Assembly (NCBI RefSeq): GCF_039023475.1
Contig: NZ_JBCHVB010000007.1
Coordinates: 158,151 to 222,150, forward strand
Source: Erwinia sp039023475
Lineage (GTDB): Bacteria > Pseudomonadota > Gammaproteobacteria > Enterobacterales > Enterobacteriaceae
Reading direction: 5' to 3'
Length of the DNA: 64,000 nt
Below the pieces are notes generated by a model, which was given only the letters and a program-made list of their open reading frames with translations, searched no databases and was not told where the DNA came from. Shown here one piece after another: positions 43,322-50,557 of the stretch (within the stretch, counting starts at the first letter, position 1; each line of letters begins with the position of its first letter). The position numbers and the translations under genes were made by a program.

Positions 43322-44161
43322 TCAGCGCTGTTCCAGCTCATCCAGATGGCCATAGAGTTCAGCAATCTGATGGATGCGCTGGCGGCCTTCGCTTAATAAC
43401 TGATGCAATAGCGCGTTTGCCAGCAGATTAATCAAACTGTTGGCTGCCCCGTAACTGTCAAAGGCCGAGACGCTGTCCAGCGGTGCGCAAAGCTGCCAGC
43501 GGGCCAGCGCCAGTACGCTTTGCGCTTCGGGTTCGCAGATGACCAGCGTGGGGATGGCCGCGTTTTGCAGATGCAGCAGCAGCGGCCGGACAAGGCGGTG
43601 ACGGCGGCGAAAGGCCAGCACCACTACGGTATCCTCCGGCGAGATGGCCACCAGCTCCTCCGACAAGGTTTGCCCCGGCTGCGGCAGAACCTGAACGTCG
43701 CCCCTCGCCTGAAGCAGCTGCTGGCGGAGGTGCAGCGCCAGCGGATAGGAATTTCGCATCCCGACAATAAAGATGCGTTTACTGACGGCAAGCTGCCGGA
43801 CCACCTCGTTAAACTGCGCCGCATCAAGATCGTTCACCCAGCGGGTCAGATTAGCCATCTCCTGCTTGTAATGCCTGGCCAGCAGCGTGTTGCCCTGCAC
43901 GGCGTCACGGTTATCCGTAAGCGGCATGCCGCTCTGACGCAGCGTGCGCAGCTCGTCACGCATATCTTTATATTTGTCATAGCCGAGATGTTTAAACAGG
44001 CGGCTGACCGTGGCCTTTGACACACCGCTTAGCCGCGCCAGTTCGGCGCTGTTGTAGCTGATCAGATCGTTAAAGTGGTCAAAAATAAAATCGGCGACGC
44101 GCTGCTCCTGCGGGGAGAGCTGCGGATAGTGGCTTTTCAGACGCTCATCAAGCTGCTTCAT
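43322..44161 (-). CDS. RpiR-family transcriptional regulator
   Basis: An N-terminal HTH-6 domain (SPQEQRVADFIFDHFNDLISYNSAELARLSGVSKATVSRLFKHLGY) is followed by a SIS domain (KRIFIVGMRNSYPLALHLRQQLLQARGDVQVL). The ATG at 44161 gives 279 residues and has AAGG upstream; the frame extends 36 codons further with no good start. RpiR proteins usually sense phosphosugars, but relatives sit in purine-catabolic clusters. It lies between the ABC importer operon and hpxWXYZ and probably controls one or both. Confidence 0.88.
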   Translation of the reverse strand: MKQLDERLKSHYPQLSPQEQRVADFIFDHFNDLISYNSAELARLSGVSKATVSRLFKHLGYDKYKDMRDELRTLRQSGMPLTDNRDAVQGNTLLARHYKQEMANLTRWVNDLDAAQFNEVVRQLAVSKRIFIVGMRNSYPLALHLRQQLLQARGDVQVLPQPGQTLSEELVAISPEDTVVVLAFRRRHRLVRPLLLHLQNAAIPTLVICEPEAQSVLALARWQLCAPLDSVSAFDSYGAANSLINLLANALLHQLLSEGRQRIHQIAELYGHLDELEQR

Positions 44162-44294
44162 ACGCTGGCCTTGTAACTTTTGTTTCAGGTGCTTCAGCAT
44201 ATACAAATAACGTGCCGGAAGATAAAAAAGGCCCGGGCGACGGCCCTCATTTCCGCTTCTCTTTTGCACCCTTTCACGGATCCTTCAGACAAAC

Positions 44295-44310
44295 TGGAAC
44301 AGCTCTTGCT
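44295..44310 (+). promoter_or_regulatory. Sigma-54-like promoter upstream of hpxW
   Basis: TGGAACAGCTCTTGCT matches the sigma-54 -24/-12 pattern with 10 bases between GG (44296-44297) and GC (44308-44309); one base of the -24 element deviates (A for C). The start would be near 44321, 31 bases before hpxW. Only NtrC half-sites (GCACC at 44266, GGTGC at 44188) are seen nearby. Confidence 0.65.
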
Positions 44311-44351
44311 TTAATTAAGCTCTCTTCCCTTAACCAATAAAAGAGACTGGC

Positions 44352-45938
44352 ATGATCCAAAGTCATATTGCGCCGCGTGGCATGGCCGTGGCGCCCCATC
44401 ATCTGGCCAGCCAGAGCGCGCTGGCGATCTTACGTGAAGGCGGCAACGCCATTGAGGCGATGGTGGCCGCTGCCGCGACCATTGCGGTGGTCTATCCGCA
44501 TATGAACGGCCTGGGCGGCGACGGTTTCTGGCTGATTGTGCCGCCAGAAGGCGATCCGGTTGCGATTGACGCCAGCGGTGCCGCAGGCGCCCTGGCCAAT
44601 TTTTCTTTTTATGGCGGGGCGAAGCAGATCCCCCATCGCGGGCCGAAATCTGCCCTGACCGTGGCGGGCACCGTCAGCGGCTGGGCGGAAGCGCTGGCGA
44701 TTTCCGCAGAACGGAACGGTGCCACGCTGCCGCTTTCCCGGCTGCTCGCTGATGCCACCCGCTATGCGGCGGAGGGCATGCCAGTTACCCAGTCCCAGGC
44801 AGACGCGACCGCCAGCAAATATCATGAACTTCTCGATCAGCCCGGCTTTGCCGCCACTTTTCTGCCCGGCGGTGAACTCCCGCGCGCAGGCAGCCGCTTC
44901 ACTCAGCCGGCGCTGGCCGAAACCCTTCGAGAATTAACCGTTCAGGGGCTGGAGAGCTTTTACCGTGGCCCGCTGGCCGGACGCTTTGCCGCTGAGATGG
45001 CCCGCCTGGGGATGCCCATTACGCTTGCGGATCTTAACCAGCATCAAGCCCGCCGCCGTACGCCGCTGCGCATTCAGCATGAGCATGGCGAAGTATTTAA
45101 TATGACGCCGCCGACTCAGGGCATGGTTTCACTGGCGATCCTTGGCATTACCCGCCATCTGAATATGGCGGAAGCGGATGAGGCGCAAACCGTTCACCGC
45201 ATCGTCGAAGCCACCAAGCTGGCGTTCAGCCTTCGCGATCGCTACATCACCGATCCGAGCCATATGCAGGAGGAGATGCAGACGCTGCTCGACTCTGACG
45301 TGCTGGCCACCATGGCGGCCACGATTGACGACAATCAGGCTGCGCCCTGGGGAAAGGGTAAGGGACCGGGCGATACGGTCTGGATGGGCGTGGTGGACAG
45401 CAGCGGCCTGGCCGTCTCTTTTATTCAGAGCATTTATCATGAGTTCGGCAGCGGCGTGGTGCTGCCCGGCACCGGCGTGACCTGGCAGAACCGCGGCGCG
45501 GCCTTCAGCCTCGATCCCGATCATCTGCTGGCGCTCGCCCCCGGCAAACAGCCTTTTCATACCCTGAACCCGGCCGCCGCCCGCCTGCGCGACGGCCGGA
45601 CGATGGTCTATGGATCGATGGGTGGCGACGGTCAGCCGCAGACGCAGGCCGCCATCTTTACCCGCCATGTGGTGCAGGGACTCCCGCTCCAGCAATGTGT
45701 GAGCGCGCCGCGCTGGCTGCTGGGGCGTACCTGGGGCCAGACCTCCGACTCGCTGAAGCTGGAAGGCCGTTTTTCTCAGGAAACGTTCGACAGGCTACGG
45801 GCGATGGGGCATGAGGTGGAGAAATTACCCGACTTCAGCGAGGCCGTAGGTCATGCGGGCGCCATTGTCCGCCACGCTGACGGCATGCTGGAAGGCGCAT
45901 GCGATCCCCGCAGCAACGGCAGCGCTGCCGGTTTTTAA
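44352..45938 (+). CDS. hpxW: Oxamate amidohydrolase proenzyme (HpxW, gamma-glutamyltransferase family)
   Basis: HpxW cleaves oxamate to oxalate and ammonia, a late nitrogen-recovery step in urate degradation. The 528-residue Ntn-hydrolase resembles gamma-glutamyltransferase but has no signal peptide. Autocleavage is expected before T342 in KGPGDTVWMGVVD, the GGT-like nucleophile. YGSMGGDGQPQTQAAI is the conserved small-subunit motif. It starts a plus-strand unit with three AtzG/E/H-like genes, the same order as Klebsiella hpxWXYZ. Confidence 0.9.
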   Translation: MIQSHIAPRGMAVAPHHLASQSALAILREGGNAIEAMVAAAATIAVVYPHMNGLGGDGFWLIVPPEGDPVAIDASGAAGALANFSFYGGAKQIPHRGPKSALTVAGTVSGWAEALAISAERNGATLPLSRLLADATRYAAEGMPVTQSQADATASKYHELLDQPGFAATFLPGGELPRAGSRFTQPALAETLRELTVQGLESFYRGPLAGRFAAEMARLGMPITLADLNQHQARRRTPLRIQHEHGEVFNMTPPTQGMVSLAILGITRHLNMAEADEAQTVHRIVEATKLAFSLRDRYITDPSHMQEEMQTLLDSDVLATMAATIDDNQAAPWGKGKGPGDTVWMGVVDSSGLAVSFIQSIYHEFGSGVVLPGTGVTWQNRGAAFSLDPDHLLALAPGKQPFHTLNPAAARLRDGRTMVYGSMGGDGQPQTQAAIFTRHVVQGLPLQQCVSAPRWLLGRTWGQTSDSLKLEGRFSQETFDRLRAMGHEVEKLPDFSEAVGHAGAIVRHADGMLEGACDPRSNGSAAGF

Positions 45939-45950
45939 CAGGAGAAGAAT

Positions 45951-46139
45951 ATGACACACACCTCACCCGACTGGGCAACCTGGCTGGTACATATGGAGCA
46001 GGTTATGGGCGTCACGCTGGATGATGAACGACGGGCCGAACTGCACGTTCAGTTTACCCGCATCGCCGCCATGGCAGAACCGCTGATGGCTTTCCCACTG
46101 GACGATCGTCAGGAAGTGGCGGGGATTTATAAAGCATGA
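45951..46139 (+). CDS. hpxX: AtzG-like small protein HpxX (DUF4089)
   Basis: The 62-residue protein (DWATWLVHMEQVMGVTLDDERRAELHVQFTRIAAMAEPLMAFPL) resembles AtzG, a small subunit that binds and stabilises the amidase AtzE. It lies 12 bases after hpxW and overlaps hpxY by 4 bases. A heteromeric complex with HpxY is inferred from the AtzE-AtzG case. Confidence 0.85.
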   Translation: MTHTSPDWATWLVHMEQVMGVTLDDERRAELHVQFTRIAAMAEPLMAFPLDDRQEVAGIYKA

Positions 46140-47536
46140 ACCTCGCCACTTTTTCCATTGCCGGGCTGCGCGCCGCGCTGCGTCATGGCGAAATCAGCGC
46201 GCGTGAAATCGCCCAGCAGACGCTGGACGGGATTGAGAAACATAATCCGGCGCTGAATGCCTGGACGCACATTACCCGGGATCGTCTGTTCAGCGAGGCG
46301 GATCGTATCGATCGTATGCGCAAAACGGGGCAGGAACTGCCGCCGCTGGCGGCAATCCCTTACGCGGTGAAGAACCTGTTTGACGTTGCCGGAGAGACAA
46401 CGCTGGCGGGCGCCCGCTTATTCAGCGATCGCCCTGCCGCTGCCCGTGATAGCTGGGCGGTCAACAGACTGGCAGGCGCGGGGGCGATGCTCTCCGGCAT
46501 GCTGAATATGGATGCTTATGCTTACGGCTTCACCACCGAAAACAGCCACTACGGCGCTACCCGGAATCCTCACGATCTTAACCGCATAGCGGGCGGCTCG
46601 TCGGGAGGATCGGCGGCGGCAGTTGCCGCCGGGCTGGTCCCTTTCTCGCTGGGTTCCGATACTAACGGATCTGTGCGGGTGCCGGCCTCGCTCTGCGGCA
46701 TTTTCGGCCTCAAGCCGACGTTTGGTCGCCTCTCGCGCGGCGGTACACACCCTTTTGTCGCCAGCCTTGACCATATCGGTCCTTTTGCCCGTACGACTGA
46801 GGATCTCGCCTCGGTCTATGATGCCCTTCAGGGCCACGATCCTGAAGATGGCTTTCAGGCTGAAAAACCCGTTCACCTTACCCACGCTCTTCTCGGACAG
46901 GGAGCGGAAGGCGTGCGCTGCGCCGTCCTCGGCGACTATTTTCAGACCTGGTGCAGCGATGAGGCGCGCGCTGCCGTAGCGGTGGCGGCCAAAGCGCTTA
47001 ACGTGCAGGATGAGGTCAGGCTGCCCGACGCCGCGCTGGCACGTAGCGCCGCTTTTATCATCAGCGCTTCTGAAGGGGGCAACCAGTATCTTCCGGCGTT
47101 GCAGCATTCACCCGATCTCTTTGAACCTTTGTCGCGTGAGCGTCTGCTTGCGGGCGCGATGATCCCCGCCGCCTGGTACGTGCAGGCGCAGCGTTTTCGT
47201 CAGTACTTCAGGCAGCAGGTGCTGCCGCTATTTGAGCAGTTTGACGTCCTTATTGCCCCCGCCACGCCGCAAAGCGCCACGCTGGTGGGCCAGGAAACCA
47301 TGCGTATTAACAATACCGATCTGCCGACCCGCGCCAGCATGGGTATGCTGACGCAGCCGATCTCCTTTCTCGGCCTGCCGGTTACCACGGTTCCGCTACA
47401 GGCGGGCGGCCTGCCGATTGGCTTACAGCTGATTGCAGCGCCTTTCCGCGAGGAGGCGTGCCTGCGGGTCGCCTGGACACTGGAAAAAATGGGCATTGCG
47501 CAAGCGATGCCCGCGAATCTGGAGGCGTTACGTTGA
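46136..47536 (+). CDS. hpxY: AtzE-family amidase HpxY
   Basis: The 466-residue amidase-signature enzyme has K79 (IPYAVKNLFDVAG), the GGSSGGSAAAVAAG motif at 153-166, and S179 in SLGSDTNGSVRVPAS, the usual Lys-Ser-Ser triad. AtzE hydrolyses 1-carboxybiuret in cyanuric-acid breakdown. Here the substrate is more likely a ureido-carboxylate from urate. Overlap with hpxX and hpxZ suggests a coupled complex or pathway step. The exact reaction is not established from sequence. Confidence 0.88.
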   Translation: MNLATFSIAGLRAALRHGEISAREIAQQTLDGIEKHNPALNAWTHITRDRLFSEADRIDRMRKTGQELPPLAAIPYAVKNLFDVAGETTLAGARLFSDRPAAARDSWAVNRLAGAGAMLSGMLNMDAYAYGFTTENSHYGATRNPHDLNRIAGGSSGGSAAAVAAGLVPFSLGSDTNGSVRVPASLCGIFGLKPTFGRLSRGGTHPFVASLDHIGPFARTTEDLASVYDALQGHDPEDGFQAEKPVHLTHALLGQGAEGVRCAVLGDYFQTWCSDEARAAVAVAAKALNVQDEVRLPDAALARSAAFIISASEGGNQYLPALQHSPDLFEPLSRERLLAGAMIPAAWYVQAQRFRQYFRQQVLPLFEQFDVLIAPATPQSATLVGQETMRINNTDLPTRASMGMLTQPISFLGLPVTTVPLQAGGLPIGLQLIAAPFREEACLRVAWTLEKMGIAQAMPANLEALR

Positions 47537-47916
47537 AAACGATGGAGATTAATCTTCCGGCGATTGTGGCCGAGGTCACCGCGGCCTTTTATCGCTATGA
47601 AGCGGCGCTGGTCAGCAACGATACGGCGGTGCTGGATGAGCTGTTCTGGCATGATGAGCGTACCGTGCGGCTGGGTGCCGGTGAAAATCTGTATGGCATC
47701 GGTGAGATCCGGGCGTTTCGCGCCTCACGTCCCGCTGCTGGCCTGATGCGACAGTTGCGTAAGACGACCATTGTCACTTTTGGGGAAGATTATGCGGTAT
47801 GCAGTACGGAGTTTACGCGGGAAGGCAGTGAAAAAACGGGCCGCCAGCAGCAGACCTGGGTCAGGCTGCCCGACGGCTGGCGGATAGTTGCGGCCCAGGT
47901 CAGCCTGATGAGCTGA
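47533..47916 (+). CDS. hpxZ: AtzH-like protein HpxZ (SnoaL/DUF3225 fold)
   Basis: The 127-residue protein has a SnoaL/NTF2-like pattern (VAEVTAAFYRYEAALVSNDTAVLDELFWHDERTVRLGAGENLYGIGEIRAFRASR). AtzH, a relative, deamidates 1,3-dicarboxyurea. The TTG at 47533 is preceded by GGAGG at the right distance and overlaps the hpxY stop. An ATG three codons later (47542) is the alternative. It is the last gene of hpxWXYZ and converges on hpxB. Confidence 0.82.
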   Translation: MKTMEINLPAIVAEVTAAFYRYEAALVSNDTAVLDELFWHDERTVRLGAGENLYGIGEIRAFRASRPAAGLMRQLRKTTIVTFGEDYAVCSTEFTREGSEKTGRQQQTWVRLPDGWRIVAAQVSLMS

Positions 47917-47923
47917 GCCTGGC

Positions 47924-47945
47924 GCTGCCGCAGGGAAGCGGCAGC
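47924..47945. terminator. Hairpin between convergent hpxZ and hpxB
   Basis: GCTGCCGC, a 6-base loop, then GCGGCAGC form a strong 8-base stem between the two convergent stop codons. No T-run follows on either strand, so termination here is plausible but unproven. Confidence 0.4.
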
Positions 47946-47964
47946 GGGTAACATGCAGCGAGCG

Positions 47965-48924
47965 TTACGCCTGTGGTGCCGGATGCGTTTCCACCCAGTG
48001 CTCCGCAATCTGCTGGCGCGTGCAGATCCATACCTTATCGTGCTGCTGGAGATAATCCAGAAAACGCTGCAACGCCCGGAAACGACCGGGTCTGCCAAGC
48101 AGGCGGCAGTGCATGCCAATAGAGAGCATCCTGGGCGATGTCTCCCCTTCTTCATAAAGCACGTCGAAACTGTCTTTCAGATAGGTGTAAAACTGGTCAG
48201 CCGTATTGAACCCCTGCGGCGTGGCGAAGCGCATATCGTTCGCGTCCAGGGTATAGGGAATAATCAAGTGTGATTTTACCGTGCCATCCTGACAGGTGAC
48301 CGGCATCCAGAACGGCAGATCGTCGCCGTAGTAGTCGCTGTCGTAGGTGAAACCGCCCTGCTCCACCACCAGCCGGCGCGTATTCGGGCTGTCTCGTCCC
48401 GTATACCAGCCCGTTGGCGCCTTGCCAAAAAGATCGCTGAGCGTATCCACCGCCTGCTGCATATGCTGCCGCTCGGTCCTGGCATCCATCCCCTGATAGT
48501 GGAGCCAGCGCCAGCCGTGGCTGACCACATCATAGTCAGCCTGTTTGATCGCCTCGACGATATCAGGGTTTCTGGCCAGCGCCATCGCCACGCCAAATAC
48601 CGTCAGCGGAAGCCCGCGTTTGCAAAATTCATTATGGATGCGCCAGAAACCGGCCCGGGAGCCATATTCATACAGCGACTCCATCGACATATGGCGGTCG
48701 GGATAGCTCGCCGCACCGATAATATCCGACAGGAACTGCTCGGAGCCGGTATCGCCATGCAGCACGCTGTTTTCGGCTCCCTCTTCGTAATTAAGCACAA
48801 ACTGCACGGCGATCCGCGCCTGGCCCGGCCAGGCCGCATCCGGCGGGTTGCCTGCATAGCCGCGCAGGTCGCGGGGATAGTTTTTATTAAAACTGTACTC
48901 TTTCTTCTCGCTAGCTTCTGTCAT
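47965..48924 (-). CDS. hpxB: Allantoinase, PuuE/HpxB type (polysaccharide-deacetylase fold)
   Basis: This cofactor-independent allantoinase opens (S)-allantoin to allantoate. The 319-residue protein belongs to the NodB-like deacetylase superfamily. Characteristic blocks are NYEEGAENSVLHGDTGSEQFLSD, EYGSRAGFWRIH, VVSHGWRWLHYQ and GWYTGRDSPNTRRLVVEQGGF. It is 34 bases downstream of the racemase hpxA, with the GntR gene ahead of that. Its product feeds the allantoate amidohydrolase half of the fusion. Confidence 0.93.
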   Translation of the reverse strand: MTEASEKKEYSFNKNYPRDLRGYAGNPPDAAWPGQARIAVQFVLNYEEGAENSVLHGDTGSEQFLSDIIGAASYPDRHMSMESLYEYGSRAGFWRIHNEFCKRGLPLTVFGVAMALARNPDIVEAIKQADYDVVSHGWRWLHYQGMDARTERQHMQQAVDTLSDLFGKAPTGWYTGRDSPNTRRLVVEQGGFTYDSDYYGDDLPFWMPVTCQDGTVKSHLIIPYTLDANDMRFATPQGFNTADQFYTYLKDSFDVLYEEGETSPRMLSIGMHCRLLGRPGRFRALQRFLDYLQQHDKVWICTRQQIAEHWVETHPAPQA

Positions 48925-48958
48925 TTTCAGGGTCCTGTTGTCGGGCCGTTTTATTGTT

Positions 48959-49699
48959 TTAGTTTAGGCGGTCAAACTGACCCGACAGGCTTTTTCGGAC
49001 GGGAAAGTCTAAATCACCATGCTTACTGGTCGTTAAACCCAGCGCCACCAGGGATTCCACCATTTTCACCGCTGCGCCTACGCCGTCGATGACCGGGATC
49101 CCCAGCTCGAAGGTCAGTTCGCGGGCGAGCGTCGCCATCCCGCCGCAGCCCAGAACAATTGCGCCGCTGCCATCCTCTTTTTTTGCCGCCAGGCAGCGTT
49201 CACGCACTTTTTGCTGCGCAAGGCCGCTGCCGTCTTCCAGCGCCAGCACCGGCAGGTCGATAGCGTGCAGCGCGGCGCAGTGATGTTCAAAGCCATACTG
49301 CCGCAGCAGGTGCCGGGCAATAATCAGGGTACGCGGCAGCGTGGTGACGACAGAGAAGCGCGTCGCCACCATCGTCGCCATATGCATGGCGGCCTCTGCA
49401 ATACCGATAACCGGCCCCTGCGCCAGCTCGCGGGCGGCGAGCAGGCCGGGATCGCCAAAGCAGGCAATGACATGGCCGCAAACACCCTGCTCACGCCCGG
49501 CTTTTATCTGCTCAAGTACGCCGATCGCCGCGATCGCTTCGTCAAAGTGCCCCTCAATCGACGGCGCTCCCTGTGACGGATTTACCGCAACTATCTCCGT
49601 TTGCGGTCCAGCCACCGCGCGGGCGGCGGCGCCTATCGTTTCGGTCATGGCTGCGCTGACGTTGGGATTGATCACCTGAATAATCTGCTTTTCCTTCAT
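48959..49699 (-). CDS. hpxA: Allantoin racemase HpxA (Asp/Glu/hydantoin racemase family)
   Basis: HpxA interconverts (R)- and (S)-allantoin, so the non-enzymatic product can also be used. The 246-residue protein has the family's two catalytic cysteines, one in HVIACFGDPGL and one in IVLGCGGMATL. The N-terminus IIQVINPNVSAAMTETIGAAAR is typical of hydantoin racemases. It overlaps the hpxS stop by 4 bases and is followed by hpxB, matching Klebsiella hpxSAB. Confidence 0.9.
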   Translation of the reverse strand: MKEKQIIQVINPNVSAAMTETIGAAARAVAGPQTEIVAVNPSQGAPSIEGHFDEAIAAIGVLEQIKAGREQGVCGHVIACFGDPGLLAARELAQGPVIGIAEAAMHMATMVATRFSVVTTLPRTLIIARHLLRQYGFEHHCAALHAIDLPVLALEDGSGLAQQKVRERCLAAKKEDGSGAIVLGCGGMATLARELTFELGIPVIDGVGAAVKMVESLVALGLTTSKHGDLDFPVRKSLSGQFDRLN

Positions 49700-50415
49700 C
49701 CTTTAACTCCCGTTGCTGCAAATAAGCTGGCGAAGTCCGGCACCGTCTCTCCCCCGCGTTCAAAGCGCAGGCTGGCCAGAATATGCTCAAAATGTTGCCG
49801 CATTGCGTCAGCAAGCGGGCCGCACGCTTTTTCCCTGATGAGCGTCGTCAGTCGTTCATGATCGTGACAGCGACATCCCTGCTGCCAGGGCGCGCCCCAG
49901 GCCGCAATCACCAGTGAAGAACGCTGGGTCAGGCGCGTCACCATTTCAGTGAGCACCTGGTTGCCCGCAATGGCCTGAAGCTGAATATGAAAGGCCGCAG
50001 AGTGGCGGATGGCGGCGGGGCCGTCGCCATCCGTATGCGCCTGCTGCTCCTGCCGGATAAGATTTTCCAGCGCGGCCAGATGCGGCGACCGGCAGCGGGC
50101 CAGTACATGCGGCAGATTGGCACACTCGATAAGCGAGCGGGTCTGAAAGATCTCCTTCGCCTCTTCAACCGATGGCGTGGCAACTTGCGCACCACGCCTG
50201 GGCAACAAGATCACCATCTGCACTACCGCAAGGCGCTGAAGCACTCTGCGGATACCGGTGCGGCTGACGCCAAAGACGCTGGAAAGCGCCTCTTCGGGCA
50301 GCCGGCTGCCGGGCGGAAGCTGATGCTCAACGATGGCGGACAGCAGCGCCTGATAGATCGCTTCATCCCTGTCCGTCAGGTCAGAGGCCGTTTTCAGGCC
50401 GGTTTTACTTATCAT
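49696..50415 (-). CDS. hpxS: GntR/FadR-family regulator HpxS
   Basis: An N-terminal winged helix (DEAIYQALLSAIVEHQLPPGSRLPEEALSSVFGVSRTGIRRVLQRLAVVQMV) is followed by an FCD effector domain with the metal-type histidines HSAAFHIQL and the later DHERL. I use the ATG at 50415, with GGAG six bases upstream, giving 239 residues; another ATG lies four codons earlier. It heads hpxSAB and is divergent from the NCS1 permease. GTATAC palindromes in the gap are its likely operators; an allantoin-pathway ligand is inferred. Confidence 0.88.
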   Translation of the reverse strand: MISKTGLKTASDLTDRDEAIYQALLSAIVEHQLPPGSRLPEEALSSVFGVSRTGIRRVLQRLAVVQMVILLPRRGAQVATPSVEEAKEIFQTRSLIECANLPHVLARCRSPHLAALENLIRQEQQAHTDGDGPAAIRHSAAFHIQLQAIAGNQVLTEMVTRLTQRSSLVIAAWGAPWQQGCRCHDHERLTTLIREKACGPLADAMRQHFEHILASLRFERGGETVPDFASLFAATGVKG

Positions 50416-50448
50416 CACCCACTCCACTACACATCAATGTCGTCCTGG

Positions 50449-50481
50449 ATCGTATACATGATGTTCAATTCTTGTATACAA
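50449..50481. promoter_or_regulatory. Paired GTATAC operators between hpxS and the NCS1 permease
   Basis: TTGTATACAA (50472-50481, perfect palindrome) and ATCGTATACATG (50449-50460) have GTATAC cores 22 bases apart, about two helix turns. The pattern suits a FadR-subfamily GntR dimer. Both sites are 37-65 bases upstream of hpxS and just upstream of the sigma-54-like element for the permease, so HpxS could control both directions. Confidence 0.7.
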
Positions 50482-50492
50482 AAAATCATATC

Positions 50493-50508
50493 TGGCCTGG
50501 ATCCTGCA
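50493..50508 (+). promoter_or_regulatory. Possible sigma-54 promoter of the NCS1 permease
   Basis: TGGCCTGGATCCTGCA has GG (50494-50495) and GC (50506-50507) separated by 10 bases and keeps TGGC and TGCA. It deviates from consensus in the last two bases of the -24 box and in the first T of the -12 box. The start would be near 50519, 39 bases before the gene. It is weaker than the other two sigma-54 candidates in the cluster. Confidence 0.45.
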
Positions 50509-50557
50509 CTGCTTTCCTTAACCCGAATGCGGGTCAATCAAAAGAGGAGCAGGTTTC

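Noticed and set aside
44188..44270. A second NtrC site upstream of hpxW
   Set aside because: Only isolated half-sites (GGTGC at 44188-44192 and GCACC at 44266-44270) are found, not the GCACC-N5-GGTGC palindrome.
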